Assembly (NCBI GenBank): GCA_031002005.1
Contig: JARYHS010013631.1
Location: forward strand, 71,394,684-71,458,683
DNA from: Vandiemenella viatica
Taxonomy: Eukaryota > Arthropoda > Insecta > Orthoptera > Morabidae
DNA length: 64,000 nucleotides
Direction: 5' to 3'
The translations under genes and the position numbers were made by a program. Of this stretch, positions 46,033 to 56,943 are shown piece after piece (position 1 is the stretch's first letter; every line of letters begins with the position of its first letter). The notes beneath the pieces are model-generated. The model was given only the letters and a program-made list of their open reading frames with translations. It did no database searches and had not been told where the DNA came from.

Positions 46033-47172
46033 TGTAGCGTATCACCAGGGGGGGGGGGAGAATTATTAATTAATTCTTAATATTTTACGCTATATAGGAT
46101 ACTATAATTGAATGTCAAAATGTAAATTATTCAAATGAGAATTGGATGATTCTGGGATTTGAAAACTGTCACAAAAAGACATTTTAATAAAGATTTTCAC
46201 AATGGCATCTACAAATCTGAGCGTATTTACCATTACGTTAATAAACAAGAGGTTTTGCAATTTTCTAAGCAACGCTCAGACGTACAATGAGCCCTTTAAA
46301 TGCAAGCAAACAAGTATAGTTGTACTTTAAAAATCTCATAATTATTCTAATACAAAGTATGTTACCAGTTATGATGATAGCAAACAGTAATGAATTTTAA
46401 TAGGTTGGGACGCCACGAATGATTAACCTGCATTCGACAGTTACACAGTCTAGCTCAGTGGTTTATCAGATCAGAGCAAGGATCTTTATCTCAGATGCGC
46501 TTACGGGTACAGTTTCACGGAAGTTGCAGGCTGAATGGCTTCGAAGAAACACATTACCGTTCCACGGCAGGTAGCGCTGAGCGTCGTAACTGGCCACGCC
46601 AGCAGTATGCAGCAAGTCGCAAGTCAGAAGTGCGCCTCAGATGGTCTCCAGGACACAAGTCAGCCCAGCACACATGGACCGCAAGTCACCAGTGACTTGT
46701 CTGGGCTCCCAACTGGAGGGAAGTCAGGCAGGAAGTGTCTCGTCTTTTTCTGCCGCCACGGAGGTAAACTCTGACTCCGCCTCTTGTGGCTCGAAGACGA
46801 CATAGAACATAAAATTCCCCGAATCTTAGTACTATGTCCCCTGTGATTGGCTGACCATCTGACGTCATGTGAATCTGTGCTTCTCTTGGCCACGTTAAGT
46901 TTCGGCAAACCTCGGGAGCCGATGTCTCCTTCGGGAGGAAGGAATTCTGTTTACCGGTTGCCCGACAGAAATCCCTAATCCTCTTAACATTCTGCCCGAA
47001 AGGCGCCAGCCCGTCTGCCCTTCACTGAAGCGTAAAATCCTTGCCTCTCACCCTTTCAAGCGTATCTTTCGAACATACCGTGGACATCCCAAGAAATGGA
47101 AAAATATTCTATTCCTTTACTTTATATACAATAAAAAGTGATATGTAACGGGGAGCTTAGCGAATCGTTACA
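46033..47172 (-). repeat. 5' LTR of the gypsy element
   Basis: Nearly identical to 38620-39757. It should hold the element promoter and poly-A signal; I did not identify a clear TATA box. Confidence 0.95.
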
Positions 47173-47176
47173 GTAT

Positions 47177-48086
47177 CATGTAACAGTTCTTTGTTTTTTG
47201 GAAACATACTACCAGACTTAAGAGAGAAAAGTGAACAAATAATAATAAATAAATAATTCCCGTTACGTAATGCAAACAGTTTGTAGGGAAAATCAAAGGG
47301 GTCTTATACTTTGTTTCCGGCTGGTGGTCAAAACCATCGCCACTTACAAGTATTTGCCGACGTTATTCATTAGTCTGCTGGTTTTCCACTAAAAAATTTC
47401 CATTAACGCTTCTTCGTCACACAGCCAAAGAGTTACATTACAAATCTCTATAAATGATCTTGATTCGTTAGAGAAGATGTCTTGCTGGCATTATGGTCAC
47501 CAATTTCACCACGTGCGCGCATGATGCAGTTGGGTGTTGAGAGGCATCCGTATGGCTACTATGCCACAGAATCATTCCTGTCGTTTGAAATCGACGACTC
47601 AGGTTTTGCTCGGACAGTCCTTACACTGAGACAACCTGATTTACAGCAAACCAACAGTGTAACCCGTCAGACTACTGCAATCTTGGCATTAGCATTTTGA
47701 ATGTCATGTAGCCATCTTGTATAAATTCACAGTCCTCAGCCAAATACTGAAGGTCCTAACGAGCCCTGATTAACATGCGAAGGTCCCCGATTTTTTTCAG
47801 CACAGACAATTAAAGATGGGAAGTAGTTTTTTATAACATAGATGGATGCTGGTTTCAATTTGTCTGTACGTAATATCAAAAGAATAGTAAGTGGTTTCCT
47901 GAGTTAGTTGGTGGATGGAAATCTCTCGGTCATCAAAACTAATTATTATGGGAATAAGAAGATGATTCTTTGGTTGGGGATTAATTTTGTGTAGTTTAGT
48001 TTATTAGTATTACAAGGTATATATTATACTGCTAGAAACGACTAATAAACGTATAAAAACACTAATCGGATAAACTGATATCGAAG
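47177..48086. other. No gene seen
   Basis: AT-rich. The 72-codon plus frame at 47482-47700 has no recognisable motif. Confidence 0.45.
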
Positions 48087-48096
48087 AGACATTACA

Positions 48097-48350
48097 CCAA
48101 GCGTAGTGGTGTAACGGTTAGCGTTCTGGCTTCGCATTCGGGAGGACGGCGGTTCAAATCCCCGTCCGGGCATCCAGATTTCGGTTTTCCGTGGTTTCCC
48201 AAATCACTCCAGGCAAATGCCGGGATGCTTCCTTCAAAAGGCCATGGCCGGATTCCTTCCCATTCCTTGCCCCCAATCCTTTCCCGTCTCTAAAGACCTC
48301 GCTGTTAAGAGACGTTAAGCAGTTAAAAAAAGGGGGGAAAAAAGAAAGGA
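48097..48350 (+). repeat. tRNA-derived SINE, full length, reference copy
   Basis: The best copy in the window. A box 'tagtggtgtaacggtta' and B box 'ggttcaaatccccg' form a tRNA-like head, followed by body 'aaatcactccaggcaaatgc' and 'ccttcaaaaggccatggccg', tail 'gtctctaaagacctcgctg' and A-rich end. A perfect 10-bp target duplication 'agacattaca' flanks it (48087-48096, 48351-48360), as expected for LINE-driven insertion. Transcribed by Pol III if active. Confidence 0.95.
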
Positions 48351-48360
48351 AGACATTACA

Positions 48361-48867
48361 ACGGTCATACGCAAACAAAATATGTGAAGAATATTCTGAG
48401 GAATTATCGTTGGTTTATGGCAGCGAGAAGGAGAGGAAACAAATGTCATTATGAACAGGAGAGAAGAAACGATCGATAAGAATGGCGCTTGCCATTCATT
48501 TAATTGGTTCTAATGAAAAGAGTCTCGTATTCTGCAGTATCAGTGGGATCAAACATGAAAGAAAGTGAGGGAAAATATTACAAGAATTTTCTCAAAGCAG
48601 AAGCATAATCGATTATGTCGCTTCTGGGCACTCCAAGAAATTAGTAAATCGATTAAAACCTTGTTACCCAATGTACTGCTCGCATGATTTTATAATGAGT
48701 AAAGGAAACAGCTAGTCGATGAAACGACGAGTTTATAAGTAATAAAACGCTCAAATACAAATTATGAAATGGTTTCGGTATATGAAAACTATGCTAGAAT
48801 GCAAGAAAGACCTAGTCTGTGGATGCGTGTGATAAACGGTATTGTGACAAAGGATAATGAGGTTACA
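48361..48867. other. No gene seen
   Basis: AT-rich spacer between two SINE pieces. Confidence 0.5.
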
Positions 48868-48938
48868 CTTCCCGTATCTAAAGACCTCGCTGTTAAGAGA
48901 TGTTAGGCAGTTAAAAAAAAAAAAAAAAAAAAAAAAGG
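48868..48938 (+). repeat. SINE 3' tail fragment
   Basis: 'cttcccgtatctaaagacc' through 'ggcagtt' and ~22 A: only the tail of the SINE type at 48097, a strongly 5'-truncated insertion. Confidence 0.85.
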
Positions 48939-49360
48939 ATTACTCTTATTCTGACCAGCTAAGTTTATGCACAGCTTGAGAAAGTGAAATAATTGATATG
49001 CAGTTATGTAAATTGGATTGGCATCCAGAATAACTGTTATTCGATATAACAGCATTGTTTTTATATTCACTTTCTCTAATATCTCCAAGCATTGCTCTAC
49101 CTCCTTATGTCCAGTACTGTTATCTTTACCTCAACAAACATATTACTTCCGACATCTACAATTATTTGACTTCAGTATCCAAATTCCTGCTTTCTACTGT
49201 ACTTGTTACCATGTACCTTAACCACTCTTAACTAATTAAATAGTCATCTATGTGTTCAAACGATCCCCGTAATATTACATGTTTTCTTTTCTTTTTATTG
49301 ATTCCACCAGCAACAGTTTACTTCTCACAAATCATTTTAACAACTCATTTAAGTTACACT
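48939..49360. other. No gene seen
   Basis: AT-rich, no supportable feature. Confidence 0.5.
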
Positions 49361-49582
49361 GAACGTGGGAGGGGAGAAGTAACGCTCTGGCCTCGCATCC
49401 GGGAGGACGCGGATTCGAAACCTTTAGCCATTCAGGTTTCCCAGATCACTCAAGGCGAATTCCAGGCTTAAAAAGGCCATAGCCGAATTCCGTCCTGTTC
49501 CTTGGCTCCAGTACTGTGCCATCACTAATTATCTCAATGTCGATGAGCCATAAAAAATGAAATAAAACATAAAAAAAAGAAA
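49361..49582 (+). repeat. tRNA-derived SINE, diverged third tail
   Basis: 'acgctctggcctcgcatccg' and 'gatcactcaaggcgaattcc' identify the family. The tail ('tctcaatgtcgatgagccat') resembles the 'gtcgacgtcgagg' type but is diverged. Confidence 0.75.
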
Positions 49583-49698
49583 CAGTTAAATTGCACCTTT
49601 GGTGCAATTGACTTCCATAATTACTGCCGTCATCAATATCCAAGTTCTATCTCTCTCTCTTTTAACATCAGAATTCTGGTTTGAAACATTCTTCCATC

Positions 49699-49879
49699 TG
49701 AAATGTAGTCTTCACGGGTTTTTCCGCTGTATGTTGTTGAAATGCGACAACGAGCTTTCGGCGGCTGACTCTGCCGCCATCTTCAGGTTGGATGTTGTGC
49801 AGGGAGAACCAGGGCTGCACAGGGCTCGTTGTCGCATTTCAACAACATACGGCGGAAAACCCGTGAAGACTACATTTCA
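49699..49879. repeat. 57-bp inverted repeat around a ribozyme-like core
   Basis: Left arm 49699-49755 and right arm 49824-49879 are almost perfect inverted copies (ends 'tgaaatgtagtcttcacggg' and its complement) with a 68-bp spacer. The left arm begins at the predicted cleavage site of the hammerhead candidate in the spacer. It probably comes from Penelope-element terminal repeats in head-to-head orientation. Confidence 0.85.
49748..49790 (-). ncRNA. Minimal hammerhead ribozyme candidate 1
   Basis: On the minus strand: stem I caac/gttg; core CTGAAGA (49780-49786, fits CUGANGA); one extra T; stem II GGCGGC/GCCGCC with loop AGAGTCA; core GAAA; then GCTC with predicted cleavage after its C (between 49752 and 49751). 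Stem III is reduced to the self-complementary AGCT, so pairing would have to be between two molecules. Penelope-like elements are known to carry such small hammerheads that act as dimers. The extra base before stem II departs from the textbook core. Confidence 0.6.
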
Positions 49880-50746
49880 TCGATACGTCGTGAAAGCGTT
49901 CGATCTCACATTTTTCCATCTCTTCGTATCCAATCTTTTAGTCTCTGTATTTCCACTTACTCATTACTCCCAACATCCTTAGTTATTTATCACAAAAAGT
50001 CAAATAAATCCCTGTGTCTTACGCAGATACGTATAACCTTCTAGTACACCTTCTAGTACACCTTCTAATAACAAATTTCGTGGTATCATATGTGTTCTAC
50101 ATTCACATATTTTGCTGTTGTAATGTTCTTTCCTACTGTTCACTTGATACTCTCTGTCTTCAGGATCTTGATGCATACATATTACGGCTGTACACTCTTC
50201 TAATAAGACATTAGCTGTTTTTTTTCCCCTCCATTGGTGAGAGGTTTGTAGTACTGAAATAAAATACTTCATGGCCTACACACAACTCCAACTTGACATA
50301 ATATCGCTGAAATTTATCCTCTTTATTCAAGTTCTAATTCCAATCTTAACATGATTTTCTTTTTCATTTTGGAAATGAAGATGATTTTAAGAAATTTTGA
50401 TATTGAGTTTCTTCAATAAATGTTTGTTAAGACTTCTGTAGATGCTTTAGAGTAAGATTATATTATGCTGGTTCATTTACTGTTGTAATATTCGCTGCAC
50501 TAGTATTCAAATACGAAAAAATATCTACAACGTGAGGTTTGTCAGAAGTTATTGGAGGTATGGTTGCGAAAAATATAACTACCGGAAGGTGTGTTACCAT
50601 ACACTCCGGCAAACAAATGTTGTCATTGTTGTTGTTTTTTGACAGTTCGAGATTATATTCTGAAATCCATGTAAATTTATGCTGAGTATTACATTTGTGG
50701 GTACTGCCTAATGGTTAAATTAGTTGTAGATATATTAATTCCTATT
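49880..50746. other. No gene seen; small 12-bp repeat
   Basis: 'ccttctagtaca' occurs almost three times in tandem at 50037-50071. Otherwise AT-rich and without a supportable gene. Confidence 0.5.
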
Positions 50747-50882
50747 TACATTGGTGTGCAAAATTTAGGGACATAACATACTAAAAACTCTGTAGAAATT
50801 AATGAAATCGCAGGAGGATGTTGCTAGAGGTCTCCCACACTGGCACAAAAAGCTAGACGCCACATCGTGACTTCAGCTAGAC

Positions 50883-51421
50883 CGGGGTCCTCAAACATTT
50901 TACCCCGTCGACCCCTTGACAGAATATTTGCCTTCTTATCGACCCCCACAAGTATTTAATAAAAACATTAAATCATTTTTGGCATTTCTGATGCTAAGAA
51001 ATAAGGAGGCCTGCATAACAACTCAACGAAAAATTTATAAAATCCACCCAATAACATTAACAGAAAAACAAGATACTTTCCACTATTATTACAATCTCAA
51101 GAAATAGGAACAAAACTATGGATAGATGGAATAAAATTCAAATAAAGACCTGCCAAAAAGAACAGATGGTTGTTGCACTGTTTTACCTTACATATTTCAT
51201 CATTTACTTCACACGACTTCACAAACAGACGAGAATTGAGAGGATGAGCTTTACTTTAATTTATTGACCTGATTTTTAGTAGAGCATTCCTATTATCTTT
51301 CCAGTTTAATTGATTCTCTTTAGTATTAATCGACCCCCTTTCAACCCCCCGGTATTAATCGACCCCTGGAGATCTCTTATCGACCCCAAGGGGTCGGTAT
51401 CGACCACTTTGGGGACCCCTG
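50883..51421. mobile_element. Non-autonomous hAT element nested in Tc1
   Basis: Ends 'cggggtcctcaaac' and (reverse complement) 'caggggtccccaaag', the common hAT terminal motif with one base lost on the left. A perfect 8-bp duplication 'agctagac' flanks it (50875-50882, 51422-51429). Its 63-codon frame at 50916-51107 may be a scrap of a parent transposase. 'tatcgaccccc' repeats occur under the right end. Confidence 0.88.
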
Positions 51422-51429
51422 AGCTAGAC

Positions 51430-52560
51430 TATAGCACCAAATCTGTCTGACCTTGCAAGACGAGGCGGTTGAAGGAAAAGGATAAGACAGTGTGTAATAA
51501 TCATCAAGCTATTACGGTGCACCGTGGTGGTGTTATTCATTACAACATGGCCTGGATGACACTACACGGCGAAAAATCATTGGGAATCTGAATGGAGGGC
51601 GAAGAGTGACGAGTGCAGCCCAGGAGTTTCGTATTGCTGACAACATTGATTCACGTGAATGGGCAGCATTTCGAAGAACAAACATTGCTACGGAAGAAAA
51701 TAAGGTGATCGACTATTGTCAACTACAGTAGCACATGGCACTCGCATTGAGCAACAGACAAGAAGAAACCCACCTCAAACAGTGAGTGCAATTGCAAACC
51801 CCCTTAACAGGAATGCAAGGTACGCAATTCTAGGCTCCATGGTGGCACGGCGACTGCGTGGGCTAGTCTCCTTGCCCGACGACTATTACATGGTATTCCA
51901 TTGACACTCGCACATCAGCGACACCATTTGAGACGGTGGCAAGAGTATCAGGTCTTGACGGATGAAGAACTGGGTCACTTTTTCTTCTCAGTTGAAAGCA
52001 GATTCAGTATGAGTAGTGATTCTCGACGTACCCTCATGTGTTAAGAGGTAATGTGCACAATAACTTTGTCAAACATGATCGTTTTGGTGGCCCAAGTGTT
52101 ATGGTGTGTGGAGGCATAATGGTAAATCGACTTACCGATCTCCAAATTCTTGAACGCGGTACACTCATTTGTTAACGTTATTGTGACAGTCTACTCCTAT
52201 CCCATGATAATCTTTTCAGTGGCGTATTCGGACCTGACTTCATTTTTATGGGTGACAATGCGCAATCGCATCGAACTGTGCAGATGGAGTAGCTCTTGCA
52301 ACGAGAGGATATTCGATTAATAGACTGGCCTCCCCGTACCTCCGACTTAAATTTGATCGGGCATGTGTGTGATGCATTGGAGGGTTTTCCAGCATGTCCA
52401 CCTGTACAAACAACCATCTAGCAGTAGTCAATCACGCTGGTGGAGAAATAGGACGCCCTACCATAAGAACTCCTCACCGAACTTGTAGCCAGCATGGAAG
52501 CGCATTGCAGAACATGAATTGCTGTCAGTGGTGACCCCACACCGTTTTAAGAACATTGTA
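51430..52560 (+). pseudogene. Tc1 transposase pseudogene
   Basis: Frames shift many times, but Tc1 blocks occur in order: RIIGNLNGGRRVTSAAQEF near 51572; RRNPPQTVSAIAN near 51761; the catalytic region FIFMGDNAQSH near 52244 (second catalytic D) and LIDWPPRTSDLNLIGHV near 52318, where a Gly stands in the usual position of the third catalytic Glu. Stops and indels throughout exclude activity. Confidence 0.82.
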
Positions 52561-52786
52561 CCTCCTGTTTGTAATATCCAGGGGACTATCACGAGTCACA
52601 GTGAGTTCAGAGTAGCTTATTGTCTGTGTATAAAAGTTTTCAGTCCCTTTTGTCTCGTCACTTGTCTTCCATAACATTCTGCAGCAGATCTTTCTTCTAT
52701 AGTTCAAGTTTCATTGAGCTATGTTACTTGGCGGTGACACAACATTCGAATGTTACTTTCGTCCTTATGTTTTTTACTCCAGTGTA

Positions 52787-53386
52787 TTATCATAAAAAAA
52801 ACACCAACATGATTCTTCCATTTCTTTTGTTGACCTGTTTAAAAGTAGTTTTCTGTTAATTGTTTGAGTCTATGATTTCTCAAGAAGATGGTAAAGGAAG
52901 AAGAGCACGTAGCGAATGTGCAGAATCACTGAAAAATAAAAGTGAAATTAGGGTGAAGATGAAATTGCTGCGTAAACTACGAATTTCAGAGACGATGGAT
53001 GAATCGATTAGTCAATGCAAAAGAAAATTCGAGAGACAGAATTAAGCTAACAACTAATACGGATTCATTAACACATGATCCTTAAAAGCACTAAACTACC
53101 AGTCAATTATGTAAAGGAGGAATTGCGCAAAGAAAAAGGATATTAAAGACGTTTAAAATGAGGAAAGTATTCATTGATTTCTTTATTACTGGGCCGTGAA
53201 ATTATTACTGAAACGATCAATACGTCACTTCGTGCTACGCAGCATAAATCAATTTACAGTTATCAACTAAATGACGATGAGGTGCGTTTATTAGTGGAAG
53301 TGCCGTCTTTAACATCCAGTACGTTTTTAACCTTTCTGCAGAGCGGACGCCAGTAAACCAGCGTTCCGATAAACTAGTTAGTCGAT
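52787..53386. promoter_or_regulatory. Upstream region of the chemoreceptor gene
   Basis: The 600 bp before the receptor ATG. I saw no clear TATA box and no convincing coding exon; frames at 52860-53045 and 53174-53356 lack family resemblance. Promoter placement is inferred from position only. Confidence 0.35.
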
Positions 53387-54547
53387 ATGACGGAGGTCGA
53401 CTTCTATGTTATAAACAATACTTTACACAGAATTTTAATCTTTTTTGGATTGGTTCCCAAGGGGCCTCTTGCATGTAACGTCAATTTGTGGACAGATGTA
53501 CAGACACCTATTTGGAGAAGAGCTTTGAAGCCTTCTGTATTTTGGCTGCTGCTCACTCTGGTTGGTATTGGATTTACTATTCGCAACACGATCATTCTGT
53601 GCAGTGAAGCATTTACTGTCACCATCGAATACTTCTTCCAGCTGTCGGATTGGTGCCTATTGTTGACAGTTACCGTAAAATGGCTAACTGGTAATATGGC
53701 GGACGTAAAGCGACTACTATATTTACTCAAGTTCTTTGACAGCCGTGTACCTGCAGGAAACACTGAAAAGCACAAGACGATGGGATCGTTATTGTCACTT
53801 ATCTGTTTGATATCTTTCGCAAGTGTTATAGATCTTGTCACCCATTTTTATCTACGCTTTCCGGACAGGATCCTTCAGTTTCAGTCCGTCATTGAAGCAT
53901 ACAGACTTTTATTTAAGTCGCTGGTGATATTACAGATGTCCCTCACAGCTCTGGAATTGGGCAGTAGATTAAACATACTCGCTGCACGGCTTTCGTCGCT
54001 GCGTCTCGTCAACGCGGATCCTGCACTGTGCTACGCTCTCCTGGGGCGCCCGTCGACGTCTTCCTGGCCCGACGGGCTACGCCGCCTGCGGTTGGCACAC
54101 CTGGCGCTTCTCCGGGCAGCAGATCTGATGCAACAACACTTTGGATTGGCTGCTGCTCTGAGCACTGCAGGATCTATGGCTGCCACCATCCACGGTATTT
54201 ATTGGTTGGTGATGCTCTTACACAATGAAGGCGCAGTACCGACACACCTGATTGTTTACACCGCATTCTGGTTTGCGTTTCATATTTACCTGTTGTTACT
54301 ACTGGTGCTGACATGGTCTTCCGTGGCGGACACAGAAAACCGGGTGTGTGCCATAGTGCGCGACATGGTGGAGTTGTCGGAAATGTCGACTTCAGCCGAG
54401 CTGGACGGTTTCTTAAGGCAAATAAATCGGCCGCCACTCAGTCTCACGGCTGCGGGCTTTTTCAACATCGACAGGGGTCTGCTGGTGTCGGCTGCTGCCA
54501 CCACCGTCGCGTACACCATGTTGATGAGAGAGATTGTCGCGCAGTAA
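53387..54547 (+). CDS. Gustatory-receptor-type chemoreceptor, intronless
   Basis: An intact 386-codon frame from ATG to TAA. The protein has about seven hydrophobic segments, near residues 51-73, 82-100, 133-154, 173-192, 258-280, 285-309 and 361-380, the length and pattern of insect gustatory receptors (N-terminus inside). The C-terminal signature region GFFNIDRGLLVSAAATTVAYT near 357-377 matches the GR-family end (F-x-I-D-R-x-L-L-x-S...), although the usual TYhhhhhQF ends as AYTMLMREIVAQ. These proteins are ligand-gated cation channels in taste or smell neurons; the ligand cannot be inferred. Codon use is more GC-rich than the flanks, as for a gene under selection. The pseudogene at 1690 and duplicated flanks point to a tandem family. 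An odorant receptor is less likely. Confidence 0.85.
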   Translation: MTEVDFYVINNTLHRILIFFGLVPKGPLACNVNLWTDVQTPIWRRALKPSVFWLLLTLVGIGFTIRNTIILCSEAFTVTIEYFFQLSDWCLLLTVTVKWLTGNMADVKRLLYLLKFFDSRVPAGNTEKHKTMGSLLSLICLISFASVIDLVTHFYLRFPDRILQFQSVIEAYRLLFKSLVILQMSLTALELGSRLNILAARLSSLRLVNADPALCYALLGRPSTSSWPDGLRRLRLAHLALLRAADLMQQHFGLAAALSTAGSMAATIHGIYWLVMLLHNEGAVPTHLIVYTAFWFAFHIYLLLLLVLTWSSVADTENRVCAIVRDMVELSEMSTSAELDGFLRQINRPPLSLTAAGFFNIDRGLLVSAAATTVAYTMLMREIVAQ

Positions 54548-55343
54548 GGGAACAAGACGTGTATATATAACTCACAACAGGTATTTCTTGGTACCTTTCC
54601 AGAGACATATCAACCGGCAAATACCTTGCTCTTAGGTTATGAGCTCCATTTACATCGACATTGCCTTCTTGAATTAACTACATCACGGTTAATGCCATCA
54701 AACTTGCTACGCAGATTTCTTGTGCTTTTGTGTTGCCACATCTAACGGCTGTCCGTATAGCAGTGGTTTGGATTACTAATGTGATGGCGTGTGGACTGGA
54801 CGCTCTATTGAGAAAAAAATGTATTTCTTGGCTTTTGACTTGGAATAAATCGCTAGGATCTGTTACTTGAGTTGGTCACCGAAAGAATGCTTAGGAAACC
54901 TAGGCTTAGACGAGAAGTTGGATATGTTTTTTTTTATTAGAATGTTGAAATACTAACTGCTAGAAGCACAGTGGTTTTCAAACTACGTACAATATATAAA
55001 TATATGGTTTGTTGATATGCTAATTTAGAGTAATAACCTACATAATTTAATTTTAGTCATGATCGATATCGTAGATTTGTAATATGATTATTTTCTATTA
55101 ACTGTGTTAGTGCATTAAATGAAATCGATTTGTTATTTTTACAACATAGTTTTATAAAGCAGTTGTTATCCATCTCTCTCACTTAGCTGACGAAAAATGT
55201 TCTAACTGAATGATTATTTAAAAAATATTGTGGACAGAGAATAAGATTAACCACCATTTTCCCACCATGCCACAACCTTTTTTTTTTAATTATCAGTAAC
55301 CTCAATAAAATCTTCTTGGGTGTCCAGTCGGATGGTGCTGTAT
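54548..55343. other. Downstream region of the receptor gene; no other gene
   Basis: AT-rich. No clear poly-A signal close to the stop; 'ggaataaatcg' at about 54841 is a candidate. Confidence 0.4.
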
Positions 55344-55390
55344 AAACACGACGTTTCGACAGCTAGCTCTGCTGTCTTCATCAGGTATCT
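55344..55390 (-). ncRNA. Minimal hammerhead ribozyme candidate 2
   Basis: On the minus strand: stem I agatac/gtgttt (6 pairs, two of them G-U); core CTGATGA (55378-55384); one extra A; stem II GACAGC/GCTGTC with loop AGAGCTA; core GAAA; then CGTC with predicted cleavage after its C (between 55350 and 55349). Stem III is only the self-complementary ACGT. The architecture is that of candidate 1, but stem I, stem II and the palindrome have changed in compensating ways. Confidence 0.65.
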
Positions 55391-55555
55391 TCTAGCTGTT
55401 GCAAGCTGACTGTCACCACTGGCTCGAATCAGTCCTCTACATTTTCACATAATGAACTTGTATCTTCAATTTTACATTTGAACTTTAACCAAAATCATCA
55501 CTTATTACCCTCAAGCCTCTAATTATCTTATGAGTCAATAGTTTTTTCAGTTATA

Positions 55556-56225
55556 ATCTCTATTAAAAAGTAACCAGTCCCAAATGTGTCTAAATGTGCC
55601 TCAAATACCTTTGTAAGATTCTTCTGCATTCTCTGACCTTCACGTTTCAGTTCTAAAGGGTGATAATTTATTAACTTAAATCCCAATTAATTTCGATACC
55701 TTCAAATTCAAACTCTTAATTTTTTTGTAGTTTTTTTCAGATATGTTGTTTCAATTTTTCACATATTACTGCAATTTTAATAGCAATTATCGAAGTGTGT
55801 ACCCGAGCACTAAATCAAAGTTTGACACTGAAATGTTTCTATTAATGTGTATGACTGCATTACAGAAGATTTATATATCCGTAATGAAATTGAGTTTTAA
55901 ACATATTTGTGATTAGCATTCGGCACCAGACCATGCATTTATTGTAATGTTTAATTAGAATCTTTATTGCTATGCTTAGGAGCACTAATACCTGTTTTTT
56001 ATTTTACACTATAGATATAAACTGCTTTGTTTTATTATTCTGATATAAATTTGTAGTGTCTGTCTGAAAATAAAGTGGCGAAATTCACAATGCTTAGTGA
56101 GAATAGATTGTAAGAAAGTGTGTTGGTGGTTAAATTCGAAAGAATAAATATTTTGCGTTGTCACTTGTTCAAAAAAATACGTTAAAGAAATATTGAGACG
56201 ATACAATATTGTTGTTAACATTAAT
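55556..56225. repeat. Receptor 3' flank, paralogous to 1-770
   Basis: See the entry at position 1; same order and orientation of matching blocks. It may contain distal 3' untranslated or regulatory sequence, because both copies keep 'aaaataaagtggc'. Confidence 0.7.
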
Positions 56226-56940
56226 CTGAGAGTGTGTGGAGTGTGCAAGTAATATGGGATCAGCGGATACAGTCAGCATTAGGGTGACTGGGTGAATAGT
56301 TATAACCATTATGCCACTTAATTTGATTAAAAAAAGATCTAAGAAGACATGAAACATAATTAACGTTCTGCAATACTGGTAGTTAATTTATATGGAATAT
56401 ATGTCTATTGACTTTTTAAAAGAGTTATTACTTGTAACTATGTGATACGTTATGCACGAAAATCTGCCTCTAGCCAGATATGCCAGCAGCACTTCAGCAT
56501 GTTGAATCAAGACACGATTGAAGACAGAGGCAGCCAGTACGAGAAACAGAATTTGATAATAATTCCGGAACTCATAATGAAAGTTATGAAACAATGTCAA
56601 TATATTCCTACCATTCCCTAAAATAATCTCCTCGAGAATGATAGGCTGGAGGGAGATTTACGTAAAAACTCCTTGCAGAGTTCAAATTACTCCCAGACTG
56701 ATTTAATTCTTGCGGCACGTTCTTAGCATATTGAATACAAACCGTCTAAGAGGCTACCAAACTGTAAAGAAGATATAAGAAGTTTTCTAAGTAAGTAGGC
56801 AACATATGGTTGTTTTCCATATTCGCTTAACCACATAATCTATTAACTAATTCTGTTTCATTAGTCAAACCAGTTAAAGTGGCAAGCAGCATTCCGCAAG
56901 GTGAGTTGCCTGTTTGCTTCTCTACAATGAAATTTAATGA
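56226..56940. other. No gene seen
   Basis: AT-rich, no supportable feature. Confidence 0.5.
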
Positions 56941-56943
56941 TTA

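Larger units (their letters stand above)
38620..47172 (-). mobile_element. Complete gypsy-type LTR retrotransposon
   Basis: Two long direct repeats of 1138 and 1140 bp bound a gag and a pro-pol region on the minus strand, in order LTR-gag-protease-RT-RNase H-integrase-LTR. The element is flanked by a 4-bp target duplication 'gtat' (38616-38619 and 47173-47176). The domain order with integrase last is that of Ty3/gypsy elements. No envelope gene is visible. LTR similarity indicates a fairly recent insertion, yet gag/pol junction and RT contain frame breaks. Confidence 0.93.
50747..52786 (+). mobile_element. Tc1-type transposon, decayed, with nested hAT element
   Basis: Inverted ends 'tacattggtgtgcaaaattt' and (reverse complement) 'tacactggagtaaaaaacat', each starting with the TA target typical of Tc1/mariner. 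Between them, after subtracting the nested element at 50883-51421, lies a transposase pseudogene. The nested insertion shows that this copy was already in place when the hAT element arrived. Confidence 0.8.
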
